From Mycobacterium persicum (GTDB taxonomy: Bacteria > Actinomycetota > Actinomycetes > Mycobacteriales > Mycobacteriaceae): a DNA stretch of 44,280 nucleotides. Below, one piece after another: positions 34,337 through 43,186 of the stretch. The position numbers and the translations under genes were made by a program. Positions within the stretch are counted from its first letter, which is position 1. Every line of letters starts with the position of its first letter. A model generated the notes under the pieces. The model was not told where the DNA came from. It ran no database searches and saw only the letters and a program-made list of their open reading frames with translations. The DNA lies in the NCBI RefSeq assembly GCF_002086675.1, contig NZ_MVIF01000040.1:1-44280 (forward strand). The letters run 5' to 3'.

Positions 34337-34389
34337 AACAACTCTCCTTCGAACTCGATTTTCCCGTGGCTTTCCTGGTTACCTGACCG

Positions 34390-35679
34390 TCACACCGCTA
34401 CGCCGATCAACCCCCCATCGCCGAGCGCTCCGACTAGCCCGTGCTCCCAGCTGGCCGGCAGCATCGGAATTTGCGCACCATCGCCCTCAGAACCGATGGC
34501 GGCCAGCCCGGCAGCGCGCATTTCGGCCCCGTTGGTCAGCGTTCCAGCAAAACCGAAGCCGTCAGAACCGTGATTACCAACAGCCGCAGACACTGACGCC
34601 GTGCTCTCTGCCGAAGCCGCCGACACCAATTGCGCTGGCGACACCGCTGCCGGTGCAGTTACAACCGGCAGCACCGCATCGACCGCCACGGCAGACGCCG
34701 GGGCCACCGCTGTGACCTGCACCGCGGCGCTGGCGCTTGCGGCAGTCGCGGGAATGGCCAATCCCGAAGTAACGTAAGTCGACAAAGCCGGACCAGCCAG
34801 AGCGAAATTTCCGATAATCCAATCGATAATCAACCCGATGCCTTGAAAAAAAGCAATTGCCGGCGACAGGAAAAAGAATGTGCCCATAACGACCATGATA
34901 AGTGGCGCGGCTAAAGGCAAAGCCAGCAAATACAATGCAACGGTGTAATCGCCCAACAGAGCTGCCACACCAGCAGCAACCACGAGTAAAGGAGAGATCA
35001 GAAGCACAAAGGCGAAAGCCCAAAAGAACACGAACATCAGTGCTTCGTTGAGGATCGTTTCTACGATGAGATTCAGAATTTCCCAGAAGGGGAAGGGGGT
35101 GAGCGTGGTCTGGGCGGCTAGGGCACCGGGGGCGCGGCCGGGTTTGAGGATGACTGGTGCCGTGGTGGCGCGTGGTGTAGCGGCCAGTGCCGCGGCAGAA
35201 ACCGCGTCGTAGGCGCTCATGATGGCGGCGGCCTGGATCCACATCCGCACGTAGTCGGCTTCGTTGAGTGCGATCGGGATCGTGTTGATACCAAAGAAGT
35301 TCGTGGCCAGCAGCACCGCATGGATGGTGTGGTTGGCGGCCAACTCCCCCAACGTGGGCATTGTCGCCAGCGCAGTCGCATAGGCAGTGGCCGCGGCCTC
35401 GTGCGCGGCAGCCGTGCCCGCACTATCGCTGCTGGCTTGCATTAGCCAGGCCAGATATGGGGCATAGGCCGCCGCACACAGCTCCGCGCTGGGACCTTGC
35501 CAAGCCCCGGCCGCCACCGCGGCTAGGACCAGACTCAGTTCCTCGGCCGTGTCGGCATACTGAGCACTTAGCGACAACCACTGCGCGCCGGCCGCGACCA
35601 ACGGAGCCGGCCCCGGGCCAGCACTTAGCATCGCCGAATGCACCTCCGGCGGGCATGCCATCCAGACTGGTGCGCTCAT
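34390..35679 (-). CDS. PPE protein of the PPW subfamily, ESX-3 (PPE4) type
   Basis: A 429-residue PPE protein. The PPE domain (1-about 180) opens [15 protein letters not shown] (P10-P11-E12) with WQGPSAE at 60-66. Residues about 195-298 are strongly hydrophobic, enough for several membrane helices. The C-terminus has both marks of the PPW subfamily, GFAGT (375-379) and PxxPxxW (PMLPASW, 404-410). The PPE domain ([21 protein letters not shown]) resembles ESX-3 PPE4. The middle coding part (about 34780-35080) is markedly less G+C-rich than its surroundings. It overlaps the PE gene by 4 bases (ATGA), and PE and PPE products are expected to pair. Confidence 0.94.
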   Translation of the reverse strand: MSAPVWMACPPEVHSAMLSAGPGPAPLVAAGAQWLSLSAQYADTAEELSLVLAAVAAGAWQGPSAELCAAAYAPYLAWLMQASSDSAGTAAAHEAAATAYATALATMPTLGELAANHTIHAVLLATNFFGINTIPIALNEADYVRMWIQAAAIMSAYDAVSAAALAATPRATTAPVILKPGRAPGALAAQTTLTPFPFWEILNLIVETILNEALMFVFFWAFAFVLLISPLLVVAAGVAALLGDYTVALYLLALPLAAPLIMVVMGTFFFLSPAIAFFQGIGLIIDWIIGNFALAGPALSTYVTSGLAIPATAASASAAVQVTAVAPASAVAVDAVLPVVTAPAAVSPAQLVSAASAESTASVSAAVGNHGSDGFGFAGTLTNGAEMRAAGLAAIGSEGDGAQIPMLPASWEHGLVGALGDGGLIGVAV

Positions 35680-35990
35680 GCCAGGCCGGCCGCAGGCGCA
35701 TATGTCAACGCCGCGGCGGCATCGCCAGCGGCATAACTGACCCCGGCCTCACCGATGCCCACACCAGAGCGGGCCAGCTCTTCGACACCCTCGGTCGCGA
35801 TCCCCAGGTGCTGCACACCGCAGGCGCTGAGCCCGGCCGCGGTACGCAACGACACCGGGTCGGCCGCTGGAGCCACCACTGCGGTGATCAACGGCGCCGT
35901 GGCCGCATGCGCAGCCGCCAACCGAGCACTCAACGCCTCCACCGCCGCAGCTGCGCCGGTCAAGCCCTCAGGAACCACCCACAACGTCAA
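35676..35990 (-). CDS. PE protein, PE5 type
   Basis: A 104-residue PE-domain protein without a PGRS extension. The start [20 protein letters not shown] resembles ESX-3 PE5, with the P-E dipeptide at residues 7-8, and the ESX secretion signal Y-A-A-G-D (YxxxD) lies near the C-terminus. The start is TTG at 35990 with GAGGAG seven bases upstream. It is the first gene of the PE-PPE-EsxG-EsxH cassette and overlaps the PPE start by 4 bases. Confidence 0.92.
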   Translation of the reverse strand: MTLWVVPEGLTGAAAAVEALSARLAAAHAATAPLITAVVAPAADPVSLRTAAGLSACGVQHLGIATEGVEELARSGVGIGEAGVSYAAGDAAAALTYAPAAGLA

Positions 35991-36301
35991 ATCGACACTC
36001 CTCGTCCTAATGGTTTATGACTCCGCGGATTTCCGATTGCCGAATTCGCGGTATTCAATGACTGACCGATTGCACCATGCCCGCCGACCCGGGGCAACGA
36101 CGTGCCGATACATTCACCCACTCGGATCATAAGTACAAATGATCAATGCGACACAGCGAAGACGGCGAACCTCGCAAGGGCTGCAAGGCGCGCCTGCCCA
36201 GGCGATCCCACTGATAGATAACAGGGTTCGAGTGCGAGAAAGCGAGAGTGACCGATGAACGGAGCCGTGCTGACCGACAGAAGAAAAGGAAAGGGACGCT
36301 G

Positions 36302-36520
36302 ATGCGCTGGGCGTTGGCCACGCAGATGTCGGTGTCGCCGTTGGCGGCGCTGCTACGGGTTATGCCGCGAGGCCGCTCGTACGCGAAAGTGGTTGCACAG
36401 CAGCGATTTCCACTTTCGAGCGGGAGCCAAGCCGGCCCGCCGGCCGCAAGCTTTTATGGCCGCCGGGAGCGGTGCTGCGCAAGCCGACTCTCCCGGCGGG
36501 CCGGAACACGTTCTGCCTGA
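36302..36520 (+). CDS. Possible small basic protein (doubtful)
   Basis: A 72-residue frame starting MRWALATQMSVSPLAALLR, with GGAAAGGGA five bases before the ATG, an unusually good ribosome binding site for a spurious frame. The product is Arg- and Ser-rich with no recognised domain, and the second half coincides with strong inverted repeats, which argues against coding. It stands on the + strand, opposite to its neighbours. It may be a remnant of inserted DNA. Confidence 0.2.
   Translation: MRWALATQMSVSPLAALLRVMPRGRSYAKVVAQQRFPLSSGSQAGPPAASFYGRRERCCASRLSRRAGTRSA
36432..36504. repeat. Nested GC-rich inverted repeats
   Basis: CCGGCCCGCCGG (36432-36443) and CCGGCGGGCCGG (36493-36504) are perfect 12-base inverted copies. 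A competing inner pair, CGCCGGGAG (36461-36469) and CTCCCGGCG (36490-36498), is a perfect 9-base stem with a 20-base loop. The two hairpins are mutually exclusive. This could be a structured RNA, a terminator or an insertion scar. Confidence 0.45.
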
Positions 36521-36708
36521 CCAGATTTCACTACCATTTCAGTCACTGCGGACAGCAGGGAGCATCCGTCCGGCGGCGCCGGACCGCAACGGCGTGAGCA
36601 CCGATCCGACCGCATCGAGAAATCACCGCCGCTGCAGACGGAGTGCAAGCGGCATCGTCGCTACACCCCGACGGGTCGTGAATCGGGCACCGGCCCAGTG
36701 ACGAGCTA

Positions 36709-37062
36709 CTAGCTGAGGTTCGGTACCACGTCGGAAATCTCGCGTAGCAAAGCCGCTTTCCCCTTGGCCCCGACAATCCGTTTCACCGGCTGGCCGTCTT
36801 TGAACAGGATCATCGTGGGAATCGAGATGACCTGAAAGTCGCGCGCGGTTTGCGGATTGGCGTCGACGTCGAGTTTGGCCACGGTGAGGCTGCCCGAACG
36901 CTCGGCGGCGATCTCTTCGAGCACCGGCGCCACCATCTTGCATGGGCCGCACCAGGTAGCCCAAAAGTCAACCAGCACAGGCTTATTACTAGACAGCACA
37001 GTGGTGGAAAAGGATGCGTCGGAAACTTCGATTGTGGCGCCGGACTTGTCGGAATCGGTCAT
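36709..37062 (-). CDS. trxC: Thioredoxin TrxC
   Basis: A 117-residue thioredoxin with active site W-C38-G-P-C41 in [11 protein letters not shown], cis-proline in ISIPTM and the conserved GAKGKAALL end. It reduces protein disulfides and peroxiredoxins using electrons from TrxB, the overlapping upstream gene (4 bases, ATGA). Start ATG at 37062. It is the last gene of the trxB-trxC unit; in M. tuberculosis cwlM follows directly, but here the PE/PPE/Esx cassette intervenes. Confidence 0.98.
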   Translation of the reverse strand: MTDSDKSGATIEVSDASFSTTVLSSNKPVLVDFWATWCGPCKMVAPVLEEIAAERSGSLTVAKLDVDANPQTARDFQVISIPTMILFKDGQPVKRIVGAKGKAALLREISDVVPNLS

Positions 37063-38057
37063 TGCTGTGCTCCAATCAGCGTGTCGGTACTGTCAGCGTG
37101 CCCTGTTGCTTCGCGTTCGGCCAGCCAGCGTTCGGCGTCGATGGCAGCGGCACAACCGCTGCCGGCTGCGGTGACCGCCTGCCGGTAGGTGCGGTCGACC
37201 AGGTCTCCGGCGGCGAATACCCCGTCCAGCGATGTGCTGGTGGTGCCGCCGTTGACCAGCACGTAGCCGTCGGGATCCAGATCGAGGGCGTCGCGCACCA
37301 GGCCGGAACGCGGCTCGTGTCCGATCGCGACAAAGACGCCGGTTACCGGCAGCGTGGTTTCTTCACCGGTGACGGTGTCGCGCAACCGCAATCCGGTGAC
37401 GGTCGTGTCCCCGTCCACGGCGAGCACCACCTGGTTGGTCAAGATGTTGATTTTGTCGTTTGCCTGGGCACGATTGAGCATGATCTTGGAGGCCCGGAAC
37501 TCGTCTCGGCGGTGCACCAGCGTGACACTGCGGGCAAAGCGCGTCAGGAAGGTGGCCTCCTCCATGGCCGAGTCACCGCCGCCGATGACGGCGATGTCCT
37601 GGTCGCGGAAGAAGAACCCGTCACAGGTGGCACACGAACTCACGCCGCGCCCGAGCAGCTCCTGCTCGCCGGGCACATGCAGGTAGCGCGCCGCCGCACC
37701 CATCGCCAGGATCACGGCCCGAGCGCGGTGGATTTCCCCTTCTGCGGTGACCACCGACTTGATCGGTCCGTCCAGCGATACCGACTCCACGTCCTCCATG
37801 CGCAGGTCGGCACCGAACCGCAGCGCCTGTTCCCGCATCTGGTCCATCAACTCGGGACCGGTGATACCGTCGCGGAAACCCGGATAGTTCTCCACCTCGG
37901 TGGTGGTCATCAGTGCCCCGCCGAACGAGGTGCCTTCGAACACCAGCGGCGCCAACTGCGCCCGGGCGGTGTAGAGAGCGGCGGTGTACCCGGCAGGACC
38001 GCTGCCGATGATGATCACGTCGTGGATGGTGTCTGGAGTGGTGGAAGCGGCGGTCAT
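37059..38057 (-). CDS. trxB: Thioredoxin reductase
   Basis: A 332-residue NADPH-dependent flavoenzyme. FAD-binding [12 protein letters not shown] lies near residue 18, the redox motif C142-A-T-C145 in [16 protein letters not shown]-binding [10 protein letters not shown] near 155, and the C-terminal FAD motif [24 protein letters not shown] at 38057 ([14 protein letters not shown]) fits the homologue; the longer frame to 38144 has no support. About 40 bases upstream is an ECF/SigH-like promoter. It overlaps trxC by 4 bases. Confidence 0.97.
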   Translation of the reverse strand: MTAASTTPDTIHDVIIIGSGPAGYTAALYTARAQLAPLVFEGTSFGGALMTTTEVENYPGFRDGITGPELMDQMREQALRFGADLRMEDVESVSLDGPIKSVVTAEGEIHRARAVILAMGAAARYLHVPGEQELLGRGVSSCATCDGFFFRDQDIAVIGGGDSAMEEATFLTRFARSVTLVHRRDEFRASKIMLNRAQANDKINILTNQVVLAVDGDTTVTGLRLRDTVTGEETTLPVTGVFVAIGHEPRSGLVRDALDLDPDGYVLVNGGTTSTSLDGVFAAGDLVDRTYRQAVTAAGSGCAAAIDAERWLAEREATGHADSTDTLIGAQQ

Positions 38058-38099
38058 GCGGGCCTTTCGGGTGCGGAAAGCTGATCTCGGACTTTTATG

Positions 38100-38126
38100 A
38101 ACGCCAGCGTAGGCACTGGTGTTCCC
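38100..38126 (-). promoter_or_regulatory. SigH/ECF-type promoter of trxB-trxC
   Basis: On the minus strand GGGAAC (38121-38126) and CGTT (38100-38103) are separated by 17 bases, followed by CAT. This fits the -35 GGAAC / -10 CGTT pattern of SigH and related ECF sigma factors, and lies about 40 bases before the trxB ATG. The trxB2-trxC operon is known to be induced through SigH in M. tuberculosis; use here is inferred. Confidence 0.6.
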
Positions 38127-38156
38127 TTCCGCGCGTTGGACCATGCCGGGATGCCG

Positions 38157-38918
38157 CTACGAGCCGGTGGCTCGGGCAACTGTGGTGCTGGCCAACAGGC
38201 CGGTATCGGCGGCGCTGCAGTTGAGCGCCACCGCGTAGACCGCCACGGTGTCGGGACCGTCGCCCGGTACCACCAGCAGCACCCCGGGGCGGGCGTTGAT
38301 GCCGATCGGTTGGGCTCCCAGGATCTGCGTGGATGCCGGGTAGCCCAGGCCGCTCAGGCAGGACGCGCGCCGTGACGGGTCGGCGAGGGCGGCATCGACA
38401 GGGCCGTAGTCGGGCGTGCGTTGCAGCAGTTCCAGGATCTGTTCGGGCGACAGCGGAATCACCGGCGGCGGCGTCGAGACGGTGATGTGCATTGCGGTGG
38501 CGGGCGTGGTCGGCGCCGGCGAGGGCGCAGTGACCAGTGCGGCGGTACCGACGCCGATCGCCGCGACGGCCGCGCAGAACCCGGCTATCCCGGCAAGGAT
38601 TTTCCCGGGGCGGATGCGCGGCCGGGCTGCGTGCGCGGCGGGCGACTCGCCGGAAGCCGCGGACCGCAACGTCGCGAAAATCCTGGCGGCGACATCGGCG
38701 GGAGGATCCGTCGTCGACGCCGGATCAGCTCCGGCGGCCGCGAGGTCGCGGCGCACCTGCTGCAGGGCACGCCACATTGCCGCTGCCTGCGGGTCGGTGC
38801 GCACTCGTCGGCGGACGCCGGCGGCGGCTTCGTCGTCGAGCAGACCGGCCTGCAGATCGGCGAGGAGCTCGACGGTCAGCGGCGGGTTCGCGTCGGCTTC
38901 GTGTCCGGTTCCTTTCAT
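38157..38918 (-). CDS. rsmA: RsmA, anti-sigma-M factor
   Basis: A 253-residue single-pass membrane protein: a cytoplasmic N-terminal domain (about 1-100, LTVELLADLQAGLLDDEAA, of the anti-sigma type), a membrane helix (about 106-130, ILAGIAGFCAAVAAIG), and an external C-terminal domain (PEQILELLQRTPDYG... ). It lacks the HxxxCxxC zinc motif of ZAS anti-sigma factors. It lies 74 bases downstream of sigM on the same strand, the arrangement of the known SigM-RsmA pair, and should hold SigM at the membrane. Confidence 0.92.
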   Translation of the reverse strand: MKGTGHEADANPPLTVELLADLQAGLLDDEAAAGVRRRVRTDPQAAAMWRALQQVRRDLAAAGADPASTTDPPADVAARIFATLRSAASGESPAAHAARPRIRPGKILAGIAGFCAAVAAIGVGTAALVTAPSPAPTTPATAMHITVSTPPPVIPLSPEQILELLQRTPDYGPVDAALADPSRRASCLSGLGYPASTQILGAQPIGINARPGVLLVVPGDGPDTVAVYAVALNCSAADTGLLASTTVARATGS

Positions 38919-38992
38919 CCGCCCCAGTGTCCGTCATTCACCGCTTGATGACGACCCGCGCCCCGCGCGGGAGTGCGCCGCGCCGGTCTGTG

Positions 38993-39559
38993 CTAACTCC
39001 CATCGAAAACGTTGGCGCCGGTGTCGAGGTAACCGAGCAGCCGCGCAAGCCGCGCCCGCCCGCGGGCGCAGCGGCTTTTGACGGTGCCCTCGGCCACACC
39101 CAGCATGCGTGCCGTGTCGGCGATCGAATACCCCTGCATGTCGACCGCGACCACTGCGGCCCGTTGTTCGACCGGAAGCTGGAGCAGCGCTCGCTGCACC
39201 AAAATCTCCGTCTCCACGCGGGCCGTTGCATCCGGAACCGGATACACGTCATCGAGTGGGGCGGTCGGCCGGGCCCTGGCCTGGCGCAGCCGGTCCAGGC
39301 AGGCATTGACCACGATGCGGTGCAGCCAGCTGCTGACGGCCGCGTCATAGCGAAACGACGCCGCGCACCGGTGTGCCGAGATCATCGCGTCTTGCAGTGC
39401 GTCCTCGGCGTCTTCCGGGGTACGGCTGGTGAGCCGGGCCAACCGGTACAGGTGGCGCTGATGGCGGCGGAACAACTGCTCGAAGGCGCGGTGCTCGCCG
39501 CCGACGAAAGCCGCCAACAGCTCGGCGTCACTGCGTTCCCTTCTGCCCCCAAAACCCAC
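38993..39559 (-). CDS. sigM: SigM, ECF RNA polymerase sigma factor
   Basis: A 188-residue ECF sigma factor with region 2 (about 12-85: LFRRHQRHLYRLARLTSRTPEDAEDALQDAMI, then SFRYDAAVSSWLHRIVVNACLDRLR) and region 4 (about 115-175: LQLPVEQRAAVVAVDMQGYSIADTARMLGVAEGTVKSRCARGRARL). SigM controls a late-stage set that in M. tuberculosis includes ESX-family and surface-lipid genes. The start is GTG at 39559; there is an in-frame stop upstream and no better start. It lies 63 bases after murJ/mviN. Confidence 0.95.
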   Translation of the reverse strand: MGFGGRRERSDAELLAAFVGGEHRAFEQLFRRHQRHLYRLARLTSRTPEDAEDALQDAMISAHRCAASFRYDAAVSSWLHRIVVNACLDRLRQARARPTAPLDDVYPVPDATARVETEILVQRALLQLPVEQRAAVVAVDMQGYSIADTARMLGVAEGTVKSRCARGRARLARLLGYLDTGANVFDGS

Positions 39560-39622
39560 CGCCGGACAGTAACCAATCGGTAGCCGCAGGGCACTTCACT
39601 CGTTTGCGGCGCCGTGCGGCAA

Positions 39623-42600
39623 TCAAGATGCGGCCTGGACGGTGATCTCCGAGATGTCGGCGCGGCTCTTGCCGTCGGTGGTTCCCAACGTTGAAATCCA
39701 CACCAGCAGGTTGGACGTCGGTGCCGATGATTTGACCGCGATGGTGTTGTGGCCCGGCTTGAGTGCGGTGGCCGAGGTCAGCACGGAGGTGTCGTCGAGC
39801 TTCGACGGGTTCGGCGTCGGTGACGAGCGGATCTCGACCTTGGTGCCGGTGCTGGAAATGTCGATGGTGACGGCTCCGACCACGGTCGGCTTCGGCAGCT
39901 GCAACATCAATCCGACGCCGTTCTTGAAAGCCGGGAACGGCACGGCGTCGGTGTAGGTGTCGGTTTGCCAGGAAGTGCTGGGATTGCCGTCGATAGCCAG
40001 CTCGGCCTGGCCTGGGTTGTCGGCCTCCCCGTCGGGGGAGAAGACGGTGGCTTTGGTGGGTTTGACGGTGCTGCCGGCGGGGGCGGAACTGGCCTCCGAC
40101 GCCGACGACGTTTGGGTGTTCAGGCCGAGCTGGTCACGGTTGAGGCCGGCGCCGACGTTCCCGAAGACCTTGTTGATCACCGAGACCAGAACCAGAAGCG
40201 CGACCAGCAGAACGGCGGCTCCGGTGCTGATGCCGATCAGCAGGTTGCGGCGACGCCGCGCATAGGCTTCGCTGTCCTCCGCTGCCGAGCGGCGCACCGA
40301 CACCTGCGGCGCCGGCTCGACGGGACCGAGCACCTCGGTCCGGTCGGCCACCGCAGTCGCCTGCTGAAGCAGGTTCAAAAGCGTTGAGGCACTGCGTATT
40401 CCGCCGTTCTCCTGGACCGACCGGACGGCAACGGCAGAAATCTGGAAGGGAATGTCGCGGTCGACGACGGTCGGTTCGACGGGCTCACCGGACGCATCCC
40501 GTTCGGCCGGGGGGAACCCGCTGCGGGTCCCGGACTCCGGCAGCGGCCACTGGTTGACCAGCAGGGCATACAGCGCGGCGCCAATGCCACGGATGTCGTC
40601 CTGCGGGTTGGCTTCCGGCATGGTCGCCGGATAGGCCAGTACCACGTCGCCTTCGATGCTGACGCGCACCCGGCTGGGGTGGTCGATCGAGAGGGCCACT
40701 CCGGCGCGGTGCGCGGCGTCGGCGGCCGCGGCCAGCGACTGCATCGCCCGGATTGCCCCCACGGGCGACGGCGCGGTCTCGGCGACCTCGCGCAACGAAC
40801 CGCCACGGATCCATTCGGCGACCACCACACCCCCGGAGCCGGTGTGCAGGACGTCGAGCACCCGCGCGATACCGGGTTTGTCGATGCGGCTCAGCCGCAG
40901 GGTGCGGGCCAGGATTCCCTGGCGCATCTCCTCCGGCAGCATGCCCTCCGGGTCGACGAAGGTCAACGCCACCTGGCGATCCAGCGCGGTGTCCAGCGCC
41001 TGCCAGAACCGCAGATGCGATGTGCCGCCGTGGAAGATCAGCAGCCGGTAGCGGCCGTTGGCTATGCGGGCGCCCGGAACCAGGTTGACGTCGTCTCGTG
41101 GCACCGACGGTTCCGGGCCACGCTCGCGTGGCGCATCGAACGGAATCGGCCCGCGGGTATCGGCGTCGCCGTTGAGCCGGTCGGGCCGGCGGGGCCGCGA
41201 CCCGGCACCCCGATCGAGGTCGGCGGGAATATCGGGCTGAAAGTCGTCGGCAACCGGCCGAGGGAGGTCAGTGCCGGAGACGGCGTCGGACGAGGCGGCG
41301 CTATCCGATGGGCGGTCGGTCACCTCCGGTCCTTTCGCTATCCCGGGTCTGATTGCCGGGGGTCTGCGCCGGATCGGCTGATGGACCGTGGTTTCCCCCG
41401 GCGGGGACGACTTTCTTTGCTCAGGGTACGTGACGCGGTAACGGCCAGACGATCCCTCCGCCGCAGTGGTCTCGCGCCGACGGGGTTTGCCGGGCAGAAC
41501 GCCGAGGCGATGCTGGATCACCCGCAGCGCCGCCTGTGCCTCCGGGACCTGCGCGCCGAGCATGACCGCGGCCAGAATCGGCGCCATGATCAGGCCCAGC
41601 ACGAGCAGCCGCAGCAGTGAGCCGGCCCCACCGCCGTGGGCGGTCAACTGAGCCAGGCCGAGCAGCCGATCCGCGACGTGGGCAATCAGGCCGGCCAGCA
41701 ACGAGGCGGCAGTCGTCACCAGGACGGTGTGCCCCTCGTGGGCGCTGATCAGCTGGCCACCGCCGGGGCGCAGCGCCCGTCGCAGCAGGTAGTAGCCGAT
41801 CGTTGCGCCGGCCAGGAATCCGAGCCCGTTGGCCAGTCCCAGATAGCCGGCAACCAGCTCGGGGTCGTCGGTGACGTGCGGCGCCAGCAGCGAGGCGACG
41901 ATCTTGACGCCGGTGATGACCACGATGATGACGATGGGCGTCCAGGGTTGCTCCCGGGCGTAAAACACCCTCAGTTGCAGCAGCACCAGCCCGTAGGGAA
42001 TCAAGGTGAACGCCGACAACGCGATCGCGGCGCCGAGGTATCCGGCATCGACTTGGCCGAAATGCCCGTAGGCGAACAACGCGGTGCCCATCGCCGGCCC
42101 GCCGACCGTCATGAAGGCCACCGTGGGGATCAGCGTGATCATCGTCAGCCGGGTGGCCAGTGACAGGTCGGCCAGCACCGCCGGGATGTCGTCGGCGGCG
42201 GCGTTGCGGCTCAGTCGCGGCATCACCACGGTCAGCACGGTGACACCGATCATGCCGAACGGCAGCATCAGCACCAGCCACGTGTAGTTGTAGATCGCCG
42301 GGCCCGACGCCGCTGCCGTGCTGGCGATCTGGTTGCCGACGACCAGGCCGAGCTGACTGATCAGCACATACAGCACCATCGCGGCGGCCATCGCGCCAAA
42401 TCGCTTGAGCCGCTGGTCGATTCCCCACAGCGGCCGCAGGCTGATGTGCTCGCGCCCAATCGCCACCAGCAGCACGGCGGTTTGGGCGAACACCCCCAAC
42501 GTGGTGCCGATGCCCAGCACCAACAGCTTGGGGTTGCCCATCTTGACCGGATCGATCGACAGCTCCCCGGGGACCGCCAGGTACACCCCCAGGGTCGCGA

Positions 42601-43186
42601 TGGCGACGAGGTTGTTGACGACGGGCGCCCACGCCGGCGGCCCGAACACGTTGCGGGTGTTCAGGATCGCCATGAAAACCGACGACAGGCCGTAGACCAG
42701 GACCTGGGGGAGCAGCAGGTAGGCAAAGGCGGTGGTCAGCGGCTCGTTGACCTGCGGATTGCGGCCCAGCATCAGCCGCACCAGCAGCGGTGCCGCGGCC
42801 ACCGACAAGAGGGTGGCCACGATCAGCAGCGTGGTGGCCAACGTCACCAGTCGGCGCACGAACGCGGCGCCGCCGTCGAGGTCGTCCTGCTCGGCACGGG
42901 CCAGCACCGGCACGAAGATCGCGGTGAAGGTGGCTTCCAGGACCAGCGCGGCGACCAGGTTCGGCAGCTGGTTGGCCACCGAGAACGAGCTGGAAAGCGC
43001 GGCCCCCAGGATCGCGGCCAGCAGCACGATCCGGGCGAAGCCGGTGAGCCGGCTGATCAGTGTCGCGAACGCCATTCCCCACGATCGCGACACCAGGGCG
43101 GCGTCGGACAGTTCAGACCGGCGCGGGGCCGGCTGCTGATCCGGTCGCTGCGGCGCTGGGTGCACTCGCCGCGGAGCCGGTTTCAT
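39623..43186 (-). CDS. murJ: MurJ/MviN lipid II flippase with pseudokinase domain
   Basis: A 1187-residue mycobacterial MviN. Residues about 28-545 form the MOP-fold flippase, with some 14 membrane helices, that moves lipid II across the membrane. A Pro/Arg-rich linker (about 565-705) precedes a kinase-like domain (about 707-960) that cannot be active: the ATP lysine is replaced (VALTFV), and no HRD or DFG is present. One more membrane helix (about 1010-1030, NLLIGISTGAAVLLVALLV) leads to an external beta-rich domain. PknB phosphorylation of the pseudokinase domain recruits FhaA and slows wall synthesis. ATG at 43186 overlaps the upstream gene by 4 bases; a frame to 43306 is rejected. Confidence 0.96.
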   Translation of the reverse strand: MKPAPRRVHPAPQRPDQQPAPRRSELSDAALVSRSWGMAFATLISRLTGFARIVLLAAILGAALSSSFSVANQLPNLVAALVLEATFTAIFVPVLARAEQDDLDGGAAFVRRLVTLATTLLIVATLLSVAAAPLLVRLMLGRNPQVNEPLTTAFAYLLLPQVLVYGLSSVFMAILNTRNVFGPPAWAPVVNNLVAIATLGVYLAVPGELSIDPVKMGNPKLLVLGIGTTLGVFAQTAVLLVAIGREHISLRPLWGIDQRLKRFGAMAAAMVLYVLISQLGLVVGNQIASTAAASGPAIYNYTWLVLMLPFGMIGVTVLTVVMPRLSRNAAADDIPAVLADLSLATRLTMITLIPTVAFMTVGGPAMGTALFAYGHFGQVDAGYLGAAIALSAFTLIPYGLVLLQLRVFYAREQPWTPIVIIVVITGVKIVASLLAPHVTDDPELVAGYLGLANGLGFLAGATIGYYLLRRALRPGGGQLISAHEGHTVLVTTAASLLAGLIAHVADRLLGLAQLTAHGGGAGSLLRLLVLGLIMAPILAAVMLGAQVPEAQAALRVIQHRLGVLPGKPRRRETTAAEGSSGRYRVTYPEQRKSSPPGETTVHQPIRRRPPAIRPGIAKGPEVTDRPSDSAASSDAVSGTDLPRPVADDFQPDIPADLDRGAGSRPRRPDRLNGDADTRGPIPFDAPRERGPEPSVPRDDVNLVPGARIANGRYRLLIFHGGTSHLRFWQALDTALDRQVALTFVDPEGMLPEEMRQGILARTLRLSRIDKPGIARVLDVLHTGSGGVVVAEWIRGGSLREVAETAPSPVGAIRAMQSLAAAADAAHRAGVALSIDHPSRVRVSIEGDVVLAYPATMPEANPQDDIRGIGAALYALLVNQWPLPESGTRSGFPPAERDASGEPVEPTVVDRDIPFQISAVAVRSVQENGGIRSASTLLNLLQQATAVADRTEVLGPVEPAPQVSVRRSAAEDSEAYARRRRNLLIGISTGAAVLLVALLVLVSVINKVFGNVGAGLNRDQLGLNTQTSSASEASSAPAGSTVKPTKATVFSPDGEADNPGQAELAIDGNPSTSWQTDTYTDAVPFPAFKNGVGLMLQLPKPTVVGAVTIDISSTGTKVEIRSSPTPNPSKLDDTSVLTSATALKPGHNTIAVKSSAPTSNLLVWISTLGTTDGKSRADISEITVQAAS

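Larger units (their letters stand above)
35991..36708. other. Unassigned 0.7-kb region between the PE gene and trxC
   Basis: A 718-base stretch where I recognise no gene family. It must hold the promoter of the PE cassette near 36000-36130. It also holds a small reading frame with a good ribosome binding site (36302-36520, + strand) and a cluster of GC-rich inverted repeats (36432-36504). No transposase, terminal repeat or target duplication was found. Confidence 0.5.

Noticed and set aside
33713..36708. The PE/PPE/Esx cassette as a transposon
   Set aside because: No transposase, terminal inverted repeats or target-site duplication could be seen at either border.
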